Shown here: positions 7,663-16,852 of the stretch, one piece after another
How the letters are laid out: every line of letters begins with the position of its first letter
Position numbering within the stretch: position 1 is the stretch's first letter
DNA from: an uncultured Myxococcales bacterium
GTDB lineage: Bacteria > Myxococcota_A > UBA9042 > DTJE01
DNA length: 64,000 bases
NCBI GenBank assembly: GCA_937975765.1
Contig: CALJUR010000108.1
Span: 1 to 64,000 of the forward strand
Direction of reading: 5' to 3'
Translations under genes and position numbers: made by a program
The notes under the pieces: generated by a model
What the model saw: only the letters and a program-made list of their open reading frames with translations
Told to the model about the DNA's origin: nothing
Databases searched by the model: none

Positions 7663-9093
7663 TCAGTACCGGTCGTGCTTGTGCGGCCCGGCGGCGAACA
7701 CCACCTGCAGCAGGACCCGGTGGTCCCGCGGCCTCAAGTCGCCGTCCAGCAGGTCGTACTCCAGGTGCAGGCGCACGAACTCGCTGGGCTTGTAGTTGAC
7801 GTAGGGCGCCACCTGCCACAGGTAGTGGCCCTGGTTGTCGGTGTCGAAGGGCTGGGTCAGGTCGCCCTGGATGCCCAGCATCCACCCCTGCCACACCTTC
7901 ACGTCCAGCGAGGTGTAGCCGCCCATCCAGTGGATCGGTGCCTTGTTCAGCACCTCCTTGTACCCGTAAAGGAACTCGGTCCGCCAGGTGACGCCCGCGT
8001 AGTGCGATCGGTTCGCGGGCTCCCAGGACAGCGTCAGGTCGGCGCCCCCGAAGGCCGTGTAGCGCAGGGCCTGATCGGCAGGGGTCGCGGCCGGCTTTGC
8101 CGTCACCTGGACCGGGTTGCCGTCCTTGTCGTAGAACTCGATCTTCTTCCCGGTCGAGTCGTACACGTCCATCACCGCGGCCGTGGCGGTCCGGCCCCGG
8201 CCGTGGTTGAACCCCAGGACCCCGGTCAGGCCCAGGTCCAGGTAGGTGTCGCGGTTCAGGTCCCAGTAGTTGCGCAGGCGCAGCAGGAAGGTCGGGATGC
8301 TGAAGAAGCTGCCCGAGAAGGCCCGGGCGTTCTCGCCGTTGGTGACCTGCAGCGTGACGGTCTCCTCGTGGGCCCACAGCGGCGGCAGCAGGACGTCCAG
8401 GGCGACGCCGGTCTGGTTCAGCCCGCCGGCGCCGAAGGGCTCCTGCAGCATCAGCGGGAAGTCGAACTGGTCCAGCGCGTGCTTGTGCCACCGGTTGACC
8501 ACGCCCAGCTGCTGCCGGAAGCGGCCGGCGGTCAGGTTCACGCGGGGCAGCACGCTGGTCCAGGTGATGTAGGCCTCCCCGAACGAGAAGCCCTCGGGGG
8601 ACATCGAGACGGCCACCTTGAAGAACGAGAAGGGGTCCAGGTTGGCCTGCAGGTGGAGTCCCACCCCGCGGAAGAAGATCCCCGAGCGCGTCGCGCCGAC
8701 GTAATCGGCGCCGCTGCGGGTCAGCGCCCGGGCGTACTCCTTCCCGTCGCGGTTCACGTACTGGGCATAGATGTCGCCCGTGATGCTCAACTCGGGGTTC
8801 AGGGCCTGCAGGGCCCGTTCGCCTCCCTGGAAGACCCGCGGGCCGGTGTCGCCCTGGGGGCCCTCCTGGCGGGCGGCCGCGGCGGCGGCCTGGCGAAGGT
8901 CCTCCAGTTCCCGGGCCTCCTTCCAGGCCTTCAGTTCGTCGATCTGCTGCTGCAGCGAACGCAGGACGTCGGTATCCAGGGCCGGGGCCGCGGGGGCCGC
9001 CGGTGCGGACGGGGGATTCTGCTGGGCCAAGGCGGCGGAGGCCGCCAGCGTGGCGACGGCCAGGACCGTCGCGCGTGACAGGAACGCGTGCAT
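7663..9093 (-). CDS. Outer-membrane porin of the metal-uptake operon
   Basis: The 476-residue precursor has a signal peptide ending at ALAQQ, a Pro/Ala-rich stretch and a short coiled-coil (LRSLQQQIDELKAWKEARELEDLRQ region, about residues 45-75). A long beta-barrel follows with alternating aromatic strands and a C-terminal ending in DRY, as in phosphate/zinc-regulated porins of Proteobacteria. Typical strand motifs are seen at GRFRQQLGVVNRW and in VRLHLEYDLLDGD. It follows the small His/Cys protein and precedes the metal-binding protein, all on the minus strand. The natural reading is a passive channel for metal or metal complexes. GGGAGG lies before the ATG. Substrate selectivity cannot be read from sequence. 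Confidence 0.8.
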   Translation of the reverse strand: MHAFLSRATVLAVATLAASAALAQQNPPSAPAAPAAPALDTDVLRSLQQQIDELKAWKEARELEDLRQAAAAAARQEGPQGDTGPRVFQGGERALQALNPELSITGDIYAQYVNRDGKEYARALTRSGADYVGATRSGIFFRGVGLHLQANLDPFSFFKVAVSMSPEGFSFGEAYITWTSVLPRVNLTAGRFRQQLGVVNRWHKHALDQFDFPLMLQEPFGAGGLNQTGVALDVLLPPLWAHEETVTLQVTNGENARAFSGSFFSIPTFLLRLRNYWDLNRDTYLDLGLTGVLGFNHGRGRTATAAVMDVYDSTGKKIEFYDKDGNPVQVTAKPAATPADQALRYTAFGGADLTLSWEPANRSHYAGVTWRTEFLYGYKEVLNKAPIHWMGGYTSLDVKVWQGWMLGIQGDLTQPFDTDNQGHYLWQVAPYVNYKPSEFVRLHLEYDLLDGDLRPRDHRVLLQVVFAAGPHKHDRY

Positions 9094-9178
9094 GTCGCTA
9101 CCTCCCGGCAGGGATTCCTCGGGGGCCCGTGCCGGGTGCCCGGTCCTTCCGGCACCCGCGTCGCGAACCCGGATCGTA

Positions 9179-9604
9179 TCAGGCAGGAACCGGCCGGGTG
9201 GGGGGCGAGGCCTTCGGAGCGAGGTGCAGCCCCGGAATGCCGGGCACGTCGAGGGAGCGGGGGAAGAACCGCGGCAGCAGGGCGACGCAACCCGCCACGA
9301 TCAGCGGCGGCGGGGCCGTCACGACCTCGACCGGGGCCTGCGCGAAGGCCATGACCGGGCAGCGGTGGTGTTCGCCCCCCCGGGGGTCCGCGGGAACGCC
9401 GTCCGGTTCGCCGGGATGCCGGTGCCCCGCGGCGGGCGGGGGCCGGGCCGGGTCGTCGTCCCCCTCGAACGCGCCGTGCCGCGCGCAGTACCGGTGCGGG
9501 AAGACCGCCAGGTGGACGAAGGCCGAGACCTGGGACACCAGCAGGTTCGCGGCAAACGCGACCGCCAGCCAGCGCAGCGTCCTCGACCCGGAACGACCGC
9601 CCAC
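9179..9604 (-). CDS. Small His/Cys-containing membrane-anchored protein (DUF2946-like)
   Basis: This 141-residue protein opens with a transmembrane or uncleaved signal segment (LRWLAVAFAANLLVSQVSAF) and then FVHLAVFPHRYCARHGAFE. A His-rich Pro linker follows, then EHHRCPVMAFAQ and a second hydrophobic segment (APPPLIVAGCVALLP). Cys and His pairs placed like this suggest metal binding at the membrane surface and resemble the DUF2946 group of copper/zinc-context proteins. The proposed start is GTG 9604 with GAGGG four bases upstream; a second in-frame GTG lies four codons earlier. It heads the porin-ZnuA-ZnuB operon, so a metal-handling accessory role is plausible. A decayed copy lies at 20860-20986. 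Confidence 0.65.
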   Translation of the reverse strand: MGGRSGSRTLRWLAVAFAANLLVSQVSAFVHLAVFPHRYCARHGAFEGDDDPARPPPAAGHRHPGEPDGVPADPRGGEHHRCPVMAFAQAPVEVVTAPPPLIVAGCVALLPRFFPRSLDVPGIPGLHLAPKASPPTRPVPA

Positions 9605-9638
9605 GTTCCCTCGCACCCCCGGGGGAATGGGGGAATAT

Positions 9639-9662
9639 TGGGCAAATGCGCAGAATCCGTCA
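9639..9662. promoter_or_regulatory. Conserved block upstream of the metal operon
   Basis: These 24 bases recur with a single mismatch at 20955-20978, directly before another exported-protein gene. On the minus strand the block starts with TTGACG and, 17 bases later, reads CAATAT, so it could carry the operon promoter; the -10 match is weak and is not kept in the second copy. Alternatives are a metal-regulator operator or simply the upstream part of a duplicated gene. Confidence 0.4.
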
Positions 9663-9696
9663 AGGAGAAAAGGCGGGTGCCCGCGGGCCGGACCGG

Positions 9697-12600
9697 TCAC
9701 GTGGCCGTGGTGCCCGCAACGGCCAGCGTCCAGTTCTCGCAGGACGACCCGCTGACGAACCGCACCTCGATCTGGATCGTGAAACTGTCGTTGTCCAGCA
9801 GGCAGTCGTCGTTGCCGGTCACGGTGACCTGGTCCGTCGCGCCCTCGCCGTTGGTGGAGTGGGCCATCAGCGTGCCGCACGGCTGGTAGACGTACAGGTC
9901 GTAGTTGACGCCCGCCGGGACCGTCAGCGTGACCCGCGCGTGCAGGTCGGTGCAGCAGCCCGAGCACTCCTCGATCGTGGCGCTGTACCAGTAGCCGCCG
10001 CGGCCGTTCCGGGTCGCCAGCGTGGACCAGGACGTGGACGGGCACAGGAAGCCGGACGTCATGTCGCCGCACTTCGAGCCCAGGTTCGTCGCGCTGCCGC
10101 ACGCGTTGGCGTAGGTGGACAGGCTGGCCTCGCACCCGTTGACGGCGTTGCCGTCGCAGTTCGCCCAGCCGCTGTCGCACGCCCCCAGCACGCAGGTCCG
10201 CGTCGCGCAGGATTCGGCGGCGTGGTCGCGCGCGCACGAGGTGCTGCACGCGCCGCAATGCGCCAGCGTGTCCAGCGACTGCTCGCAGCCGTTGTTCACG
10301 TTGCCGTCGCAGGTGCCGTAGCCGGTGTTGCAGTTCGGGGTGCAGACGGACCCCACGCAGGCGTTCGTGCCGTTGACCTGCTGGCAGACCGTGCCGCACG
10401 CCCCGCAGTTGTCCGCATCGCTGGTCAGGTCGCGGCAGACGTTGCTGCAGCAGGCCCCGGTCGCGCACTCGGCGCCGCTGGTGCAGGCCTGCCCAGCGTC
10501 CTTGCGGCACGTGCCGCCGATGCAACTGTACCCGGTCTGGCAGTCCGACGGCTGGCTGCATGTCGTCCGGCACAGGCCGGTCGCCGGGTTGCAGGCGTAC
10601 CCGATGCATGCCTGCGATCCGCCGTCCGAGCAGGTGCCGGCGCCGTCGCAGGTGTCGGCCAGGTAGCTGGTGTTGCCCGTGCAGGAGGCCGCCTGGCAGG
10701 TGGTGCCCGCGTCGTACAGCGCGCACGACCGGGACCCGGAACACGCCCCGGTCCGGTCGCACGAGGACACCCCGTCCACCGGGCACTCGTTGTCCAGGTC
10801 CTGGCCCGCGGGCACCGGGTCGCACCAGCCGGCGCGTCCCGCCAGGTCGCAGGCCTCGCAGGTGCCGCCGCAGCGCGCCCGGCAGCAGACGCCGTCGGTG
10901 CAGAAGCCGGATGCGCACTCGGTGTCCGCCGAGCAGGCCACGCCGGCGGATCGCAGGCAGGCCGTCCCGACGCACTCGTGATCCGCCGCGCAGTCCGCGT
11001 TGGCGCCGCAGGCGGCCAGGCAAAGGCCCGTGGCCGGCGAACAGACATACGGCGCGCAGGTCTTCGTTCCCGCGTCCAGGCACGACCCGCCACCGTCGCA
11101 CAGGTCCGCCAGGATGGACGTCCCGGTGCCCAGGCAGGTCGCGGGGGCGCAGGTCGTGCCCACGGGGTACAGCGCGCAGGCGGACGCCCCCGAGCACATC
11201 CCGGTGCGGCCGCACGTCGAGGTCGGCTGGTCCGTGCACTCGTTGTCGTAGTCGCTGCCGGCCGGCACGGGCTCGCAGAAGCCCGCGGTGCCCGGCAGGT
11301 TGCAGCGCGCGCAGATCCCGTCGCACGCGGACTCGCAGCAGACGCCGTCGACGCAGAACCCGGTGGCGCACTCGGTTCCCGTCGAGCAGCCCTGGCCGGT
11401 CGACAGCAGGCAGGCACCGCCCACGCAGGTGCGGTTGGTGGTGCAGTCGCCGCTGCCGGTGCAGGTCGTGCGGCAGGCGCCCGTCGCCGCGTCGCACGTG
11501 TAGGGCTGGCAGTCCACGTTCGGCGAGTCCACGCACGTGCCGTTCCCGTCGCACGCGTCGGCCGGGTCCGACGACACGCTGCTGGCGCAGACGGCCGCCG
11601 CGCAACCCGTGCCCTCCGGCAGCAGCGCGCAGGACCGCTGGCCCGAACACTCGCCCGTCCGGCCGCATGTCTTGATCGCGTCGGCGGGGCACTCGCCCGC
11701 GGGGTCCGTGCCCGCCGGCACCGGGTCGCAGAATCCCTCGCGACCCGCCTGGTTGCAGGACTCGCAGGTGCCGCTGCACCGCGTCCCGCAGCACGTCCCG
11801 TCCCAGCATTCGCCGCTGGCGCACTCGGTCCCCGAGGCGCAGGGCTGGCCCTCGTCCTTCTTGCAGGTGGTTCCGACGCACACGTACCCCGTCGTGCAGT
11901 CGTCGTCGATCGCACAGGTGGTGCGGCATGCCCCCGTCCCGGCGTCGCACCCGTACGACCCGCAGGGGACCGTCCGCGCGGCGAGGCAGGTCCCCAGCCC
12001 GTCGCACAGCGCGGCCAGGGCCATCGTCGCGTCGTCCACGCAGTACCCCGCGGCGCAGACCTTCCCGTCCGGGGCCAGCGCGCAGGACCGCAGGCCGCTG
12101 CACGCGCCCGTCGTGCCGCACGACAGGGCGCCGCTGTTCGCGCACTCCCCGTCCGGGTCCTCGCCGGACGGCACCGCGGCGCAGCGCCCCTCCTGGCCGG
12201 CCAGCGCGCAGGACTCGCAGAGGCCGTGGCACCGTGCGTCGCAGCACACGCCGTCCGTGCAGAACCCGCGGGCGCACTCGGCGTCCGCGCCGCAGGGCTG
12301 GCCGTCGGCCTTCAGGCAGGCCGTGCCGGCGCATGCGTATCCCGCCTGGCAATCCGCGCTGGTGCCGCAGGTCGTCCGGCACCCCCCGGTCACCGGGTCG
12401 CAAAGGTACGGCAGGCACTGCACGATGCCCGCGTCGATGCACGCCCCGGCGCCGTCGCACGCGTCGACCGGATACGACGCGTACAGCGAGGCGCACGCCC
12501 GGACCGAGCACGGGGTGCCCTGCCCGAACAGCCGGCAGCCTCCCTGCCCGTCGCACGTGCCCTCCGTGCCGCACGTCGAGGCCTCCCGGTTCGGGCACTC

Positions 12601-15012
12601 GGCGTCGGGGTCGGTCTGGTCCGGCATCCACGTGCACGTGCCCTCGCTGCCTCCCAGGTCGCACGCCTCGCACAGCCCGTCGCACGCCCGGTCGCAGCAG
12701 CGCCCGTCCACGCACAGCAGCGTGGCGCACTCCATCCCGTCCGCGCACGAGGCGCCCTCGACCTTCCGGCAGGCCCCCTGCGAGCACCGCGTGCCGGCCT
12801 GGCACTGGTCGTCCTGCACGCAGGCCGTCAGGCAGGTGCCGGTCGTGGTGTCGCAGACGTACGGGTGGCAGGCGGTGGTGCCGCCGTCGATGCACGCCCC
12901 CTTCCCGTCGCACTCGTCGGTGTTGGCGGAGGTCCCCGCGTCCAGGCACTCGGCCGGGTGGCACGTGGACCCGACGGCCCACAGCGAGCAGGACCGGAAG
13001 CCCGAACAAGTCCCGGTCAGCCCGCAGCCCTCCGCACCCGAGGCCTCGCACTCGTCGCCCGGGTCCTGCCCCTCCGGCACGGCCAGGCACTCGCCGACGG
13101 CGCCCTCCAGGTCGCACACCTCGCAGGTCCCGTCGCAGCGCGACCCGCAGCACACGCCGTCGGTGCAGAAGCCGGACGCGCACTCGGCGTCCGCGCTGCA
13201 CCCCTGGCCCTCGTCCCGCAGGCAGTACCCGTCGGCGCAGGCGAAGCCGGGCCCGCAGTCCCGGTCGAAGAAGCACGACTGCCGGCACAGGCCGGTCGCG
13301 GCGTCGCACGTGAACGGGGCGCAGTCGATCGTCCCCCGGTCCAGGCAGGCGCCCAGGCCGTCGCAGGTGGACGAGGCGTGCGCCACCGTCGCCGCGTCGC
13401 ACGCGGAAGGCGCGCAGACCGTCCCCGCGGGCCACAGCGTGCAGGCGGACAGCCCCGAGCACTCGCCGGTCGTGCCGCACGTCGCCGGGTCGGCAGCCGC
13501 GCATTCCGCGTCCGGGTCGGTGCCGACAGGCAGCGGCGTGCAGGTCCCCTTCGTCTGGGCCAGGTCGCACCGCTCGCACGTGCCGTCGCAGCGGGAATCG
13601 CAGCAGACACCGTCGACGCACAGGCCCCGGACGCACTCGTCGTCCCCGCCGCACGGCTGGCCGGGGACCTTACGGCACACGCCATCGTCGCACGTCCAGG
13701 GGGCCTGGCAGTCCTCCGGCCCGGTGCAGGACGCCAGGCACCCCTTCTGCGCCGTCGAGCACACCGTCGGGAAGCACTCGGCCAGCGTGTCCTCGTCGGT
13801 GGTGCCGTCGCAGTCGTCGTCCACGCCGTTGCACCGCTCGGTGGCCGTGGGCTTCACCGCGCCGTCGCCGTCGTCGCAATCGCCGCCCGTCGTCACGTCG
13901 TAGGGCGCCTCGCCCTGGCACAGGCACTTCGAGTCGCCGTCCACGCCGTAGCGATCCCGGTCCTCGTCCTTCAGGAAGTTCGTGCAGCCCGCGGCACCCT
14001 CCTCGTCCACCTCGCGGTCGCAGTCCTCGTCCAGCCCGTTGCCGCACACCTCCGGGGCCGCGGCCGTGCCCTCGCACAGCGGCTTGCCCCCCACGCACCG
14101 GGACGTGCCGGGGCACTCGCCATACGCGTTGACGATCGTGCAGGCCTGGCCGTCCAGCCCCTGGTCGGTGGCGCCGTCGCAGTCGTTGTCCGCCCCGTCG
14201 CAGGTCTCGGCGACCGGCGTCGCCGCGGTGCACGGCGCGTCGCAGGTGCGCTCGGCCGTGCAGGTCCAGTCGCCCACGGTCACCCGGCAGACCGTCAGCG
14301 CCCCCTCGTCCCGGTACCGGTCGGTGCACGGGCACGGTTCGCCTTCCGCCGGCCGGCACTGCTTCGCCGACACGCGCCCGGAGGTCGCGTCGACGCAGTC
14401 GTACCCGTCCGGGCAGTCCCCGGCGACCTCGCACCCCGACCCGCAGAAGCTCCCCTCGGGACCCTGCTCGAGGCACAGGAACCGCCGGTTGCCCCCTCCG
14501 AGGATCTGGCAGTCCGCCGCAGTCCGGCAAGGGCGGCACAGGTTCGCGTGGCGGTCGATGCACCCGAAGACCGGCTCGTCGCCCACGCTGCTGATCTGCT
14601 CGCAGCCCCAGCCCGGCGGGCAGTCGATGCCCAGGCCGCACAGCTTCGAGCAGACCGATCCATCCCGGGTCATCGTGCAGAAGCCGGACAGGCAGTCCGC
14701 GTTGTCCGAACAGGCACAGCCGAAGCCGTGGCAGTCCGCCGCGGAGTCGGCCTCGGCGTCCAGCGGTGCATCGCCGTCCGGCAGCGTGTCCCCGGGGGGC
14801 AGTTCGCCGCCCGGATCCGCGGGGATGCCGTCCTCCTCGGCCAGGTCGCACCGCTCGCAGCCGGGGTCGGCCAGGTCGGGCAACTCGCCGGTCCCGGGGT
14901 CCGCCACGGGGGTGTCGGGCTGGCCGGCGCCGTCGTCCAGCGCCACCTTCCCGTTCCCCTCGCACGCCGCCATCGCCAGCACCAGGCCCAGCGCCAGGAT
15001 CCCGCGTCGCAT
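9697..15012 (-). CDS. Giant Cys-rich lipoprotein with MopE-like motifs and seven tandem units
   Basis: The 1771-residue precursor has a lipoprotein signal (lipobox MAAC, Cys17) and GGGGAGG seven bases before ATG 15012. An acidic linker leads to Cys-rich segments. Residues about 240-420 carry three MopE-type motifs (CDGADNDCDGATDQ, CGNGLDEDCDREVDEE, CNGVDDDCDGTTDED). Seven disulfide-rich units of about 150 residues follow, each with a DGVCC-x-x-x-C-x-G-x-CE-x-C core. A part-unit with NCGACGTVC and a C-terminal beta-sandwich (VTLTVPAGVNYDLYVYQPCG), like pre-peptidase domains, complete it. Such proteins are surface structural or adhesive proteins in Myxococcota-type genomes. The function here is inferred only. 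The gene is monocistronic between unrelated neighbours. Confidence 0.9.
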   Translation of the reverse strand: MRRGILALGLVLAMAACEGNGKVALDDGAGQPDTPVADPGTGELPDLADPGCERCDLAEEDGIPADPGGELPPGDTLPDGDAPLDAEADSAADCHGFGCACSDNADCLSGFCTMTRDGSVCSKLCGLGIDCPPGWGCEQISSVGDEPVFGCIDRHANLCRPCRTAADCQILGGGNRRFLCLEQGPEGSFCGSGCEVAGDCPDGYDCVDATSGRVSAKQCRPAEGEPCPCTDRYRDEGALTVCRVTVGDWTCTAERTCDAPCTAATPVAETCDGADNDCDGATDQGLDGQACTIVNAYGECPGTSRCVGGKPLCEGTAAAPEVCGNGLDEDCDREVDEEGAAGCTNFLKDEDRDRYGVDGDSKCLCQGEAPYDVTTGGDCDDGDGAVKPTATERCNGVDDDCDGTTDEDTLAECFPTVCSTAQKGCLASCTGPEDCQAPWTCDDGVCRKVPGQPCGGDDECVRGLCVDGVCCDSRCDGTCERCDLAQTKGTCTPLPVGTDPDAECAAADPATCGTTGECSGLSACTLWPAGTVCAPSACDAATVAHASSTCDGLGACLDRGTIDCAPFTCDAATGLCRQSCFFDRDCGPGFACADGYCLRDEGQGCSADAECASGFCTDGVCCGSRCDGTCEVCDLEGAVGECLAVPEGQDPGDECEASGAEGCGLTGTCSGFRSCSLWAVGSTCHPAECLDAGTSANTDECDGKGACIDGGTTACHPYVCDTTTGTCLTACVQDDQCQAGTRCSQGACRKVEGASCADGMECATLLCVDGRCCDRACDGLCEACDLGGSEGTCTWMPDQTDPDAECPNREASTCGTEGTCDGQGGCRLFGQGTPCSVRACASLYASYPVDACDGAGACIDAGIVQCLPYLCDPVTGGCRTTCGTSADCQAGYACAGTACLKADGQPCGADAECARGFCTDGVCCDARCHGLCESCALAGQEGRCAAVPSGEDPDGECANSGALSCGTTGACSGLRSCALAPDGKVCAAGYCVDDATMALAALCDGLGTCLAARTVPCGSYGCDAGTGACRTTCAIDDDCTTGYVCVGTTCKKDEGQPCASGTECASGECWDGTCCGTRCSGTCESCNQAGREGFCDPVPAGTDPAGECPADAIKTCGRTGECSGQRSCALLPEGTGCAAAVCASSVSSDPADACDGNGTCVDSPNVDCQPYTCDAATGACRTTCTGSGDCTTNRTCVGGACLLSTGQGCSTGTECATGFCVDGVCCESACDGICARCNLPGTAGFCEPVPAGSDYDNECTDQPTSTCGRTGMCSGASACALYPVGTTCAPATCLGTGTSILADLCDGGGSCLDAGTKTCAPYVCSPATGLCLAACGANADCAADHECVGTACLRSAGVACSADTECASGFCTDGVCCRARCGGTCEACDLAGRAGWCDPVPAGQDLDNECPVDGVSSCDRTGACSGSRSCALYDAGTTCQAASCTGNTSYLADTCDGAGTCSDGGSQACIGYACNPATGLCRTTCSQPSDCQTGYSCIGGTCRKDAGQACTSGAECATGACCSNVCRDLTSDADNCGACGTVCQQVNGTNACVGSVCTPNCNTGYGTCDGNVNNGCEQSLDTLAHCGACSTSCARDHAAESCATRTCVLGACDSGWANCDGNAVNGCEASLSTYANACGSATNLGSKCGDMTSGFLCPSTSWSTLATRNGRGGYWYSATIEECSGCCTDLHARVTLTVPAGVNYDLYVYQPCGTLMAHSTNGEGATDQVTVTGNDDCLLDNDSFTIQIEVRFVSGSSCENWTLAVAGTTAT
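10440..13740 (-). repeat. Seven tandem coding repeats of about 455 bp inside the Cys-rich gene
   Basis: The repeated marker encoding DGVCC (or a variant) falls near 13610, 13155, 12700, 12250, 11795, 11340 and 10890, a steady step of about 455 bases (about 151 codons). The cysteine spacing is constant while the residues between are well diverged. This is old duplication under selection, not recent slippage. Confidence 0.85.
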
Positions 15013-15166
15013 CGGATGCCTCCCCGCACCCCGGGCCGGGGCGCGTCCTGGACGGTCAACACTGCCGCATCGAGGCCATTCTACCGGCGAGGGGGCGAAA
15101 GTTCGACCGGGATCGCGCCGGGGTGCAGGCGCACGTAAGCACGGCGACGTCCGTCGGCCGGGGGGT

Positions 15167-16546
15167 TCAGAACGTGTACGCCAGCGCCCAGCACAGCAGC
15201 ATCACCAGCGGCGCGTGCACCAGCAACTGCAGGATCGAGAAGCCGGCCAGTTCGCGGGCCCTCGCGTTCAGCAGGCCCATCAGCGGCAGCATCCAGAAGG
15301 GGTTGACCAGGTTCGGCAGGGCCTCCGCGGCGTTGTAGATCTGCACCACCCAGCCGGCATCCGTGCCGTGCGCGCCGGCCGCGGCCAGCAGGTAGGGCGC
15401 CTCGATTACCCACTTGCCGCCGCCGGACGGCACGAACAGGCCCAGCACGGCCGAGTACGCCGCCGTGAACAGCGGGAAGGTGTGCGGCGTGGTCACCGAC
15501 GTGAACGCATCGGCCAGCAGCGCCGACAGCGCGGTGCCGGTCAGGATCCCGAAGATGCCGCCGTAGAACGGGAACTGCACCAGCACGCCGCCGGTCGCCG
15601 GGACCGCGCCCGACACGGCCTTCAGGAAGGACCGCGGCCGGCCGTGCAGCACCATCCCCAGCATCAGGAAGGCCAGGTTGTAGGTGTTCAGGTCCAGCGC
15701 CGCCAGGCCGCCCTTCTCGGCGAAGACGATCGCGAGGTAGGCGATGCCCAGCGCCGCGACGGACAGCGACAGCACGCGGCTGTGCTCCAGGCGCTCGCCG
15801 GGCGTGGCGGGCGCGTCCACGGTGACGACCGGGGGCTGCAGGCGCACGTCCAGGTCCTCGGCGGTGCGGACGCGGTCCTCGGCGGGGTACGAGAACCAGG
15901 CGACGACGACCGACACGGCCACCAGCGCCACGACCAGGACGAGGTTCTGCCACAGGAACAGGGTGCGGGACAGCGGCAGCACGCCGGTGACGTCCTTCAG
16001 CGCGGCGGGCAGCGCGTCGGGCGTGGCCATCATCAGCGCGGCCGACGACGACAGGCCCAGCGCCCAGATGCTGCCCAGGCCCAGGTAGGCCGCGGCGCCC
16101 AGGGCGCGGAAGTCCACGCGGCGGTGCCGGGTCGCCAGTTCGCGGACCAGCAGGCCGCTGAAGATGAGGCTGAAGCCCCACGACAGCAGCGAGGCCAGCA
16201 TGGCGAACAGGGCGGTGAAGGCGACGGCGCCGCGCGGCGTGCGCGGGATGCGGGCGATCCGGCGGATCAGGCCGTGCACGGGCGGCGACACGGCCACCAC
16301 GTAGCCGCCCAGGATGACCATGGCCATCTGCATCGTGAACGGGACCAGCGACCAGAAGCCCTTGCCGAAGGCGCGGGCCATCTCCAGCGGGCCGGCGCCG
16401 GCGAGGAGGCCGCCGCAGAAGACGATCGCCACGGCCAGCAGGGCGAAGACGAAGGCGTCCGGGAAGTACCGTTCGGACCAGTCCGCCAGGCCCGCGCCCC
16501 ACCGGGACAACCAGCCACCACCACCGGGATTCGTTCGCGTTTCCAT
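15167..16546 (-). CDS. atoE: Short-chain fatty-acid transporter (AtoE family)
   Basis: The 459-residue protein is a multi-pass inner-membrane carrier of the AtoE family. Diagnostic stretches are RYFPDAFVFALLAV at the start, the FVPSGGGKWVIEAPY loop and NLVNPFWMLPLMG near the end. AtoE moves acetoacetate, butyrate and similar acids with protons. The length matches the family. No ato catabolic genes adjoin, so it would serve uptake or efflux of short acids made or used elsewhere. The start is the first ATG giving a normal N-terminus (METRTNPGG); the upstream ribosome-binding sequence is poor. The small minus-strand frame at 16556-16852 ends ten bases upstream. Confidence 0.9.
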   Translation of the reverse strand: METRTNPGGGGWLSRWGAGLADWSERYFPDAFVFALLAVAIVFCGGLLAGAGPLEMARAFGKGFWSLVPFTMQMAMVILGGYVVAVSPPVHGLIRRIARIPRTPRGAVAFTALFAMLASLLSWGFSLIFSGLLVRELATRHRRVDFRALGAAAYLGLGSIWALGLSSSAALMMATPDALPAALKDVTGVLPLSRTLFLWQNLVLVVALVAVSVVVAWFSYPAEDRVRTAEDLDVRLQPPVVTVDAPATPGERLEHSRVLSLSVAALGIAYLAIVFAEKGGLAALDLNTYNLAFLMLGMVLHGRPRSFLKAVSGAVPATGGVLVQFPFYGGIFGILTGTALSALLADAFTSVTTPHTFPLFTAAYSAVLGLFVPSGGGKWVIEAPYLLAAAGAHGTDAGWVVQIYNAAEALPNLVNPFWMLPLMGLLNARARELAGFSILQLLVHAPLVMLLCWALAYTF

Positions 16547-16555
16547 GCGGCGGTT

Positions 16556-16852
16556 CTACCACGAGGCCGGGCCGGGGGGCCAGGGCGGGCGAGGTCGGGA
16601 TGTCGATGCCGCGGCGCCGTGCGGCGGCGACGGCACCGTGGAGATCCCGGACACCGGATGCGCCGACCACATGGCCACCTGCGCGGCCTCCCACTCCGAC
16701 GCGGTCCAGCCGTTCCGAGGCGCGTCCGGTCGCGTTTTACGCCGAAGGTCCTGGCCCGCCTGCACGCTCGGGAACTCGCACCCACCCCGGGGGGAGGGCA
16801 GCATCGGGGGCACAATGTTCCTGCCGGTCGTCGGTGCCTCGCGGGCGATCAC
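16556..16852 (-). CDS. Possible third small gene of the ATPase/DUF4276 operon
   Basis: A 98-codon frame begins with GTG overlapping the DUF4276 stop by four bases (GTGA), the same kind of coupling seen between the two genes before it. G or C fills roughly 85% of third positions, similar to real genes here, and RNGWTASEWEAAQVAMWSAHP looks protein-like. The rest is Pro/Arg-rich and matches no family I know. In DNA this GC-rich, random frames stay open, so it may be spurious. If it is not coding, 16547-16848 is an empty 302-base gap. Confidence 0.25.
   Translation of the reverse strand: MIAREAPTTGRNIVPPMLPSPRGGCEFPSVQAGQDLRRKTRPDAPRNGWTASEWEAAQVAMWSAHPVSGISTVPSPPHGAAASTSRPRPPWPPGPASW

Noticed and set aside
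9646..15138. A plus-strand frame of 1830 codons opposite the Cys-rich gene
   Set aside because: It is the antisense of a repetitive gene with conserved Cys spacing on the other strand. The repeats are explained by the minus-strand protein.
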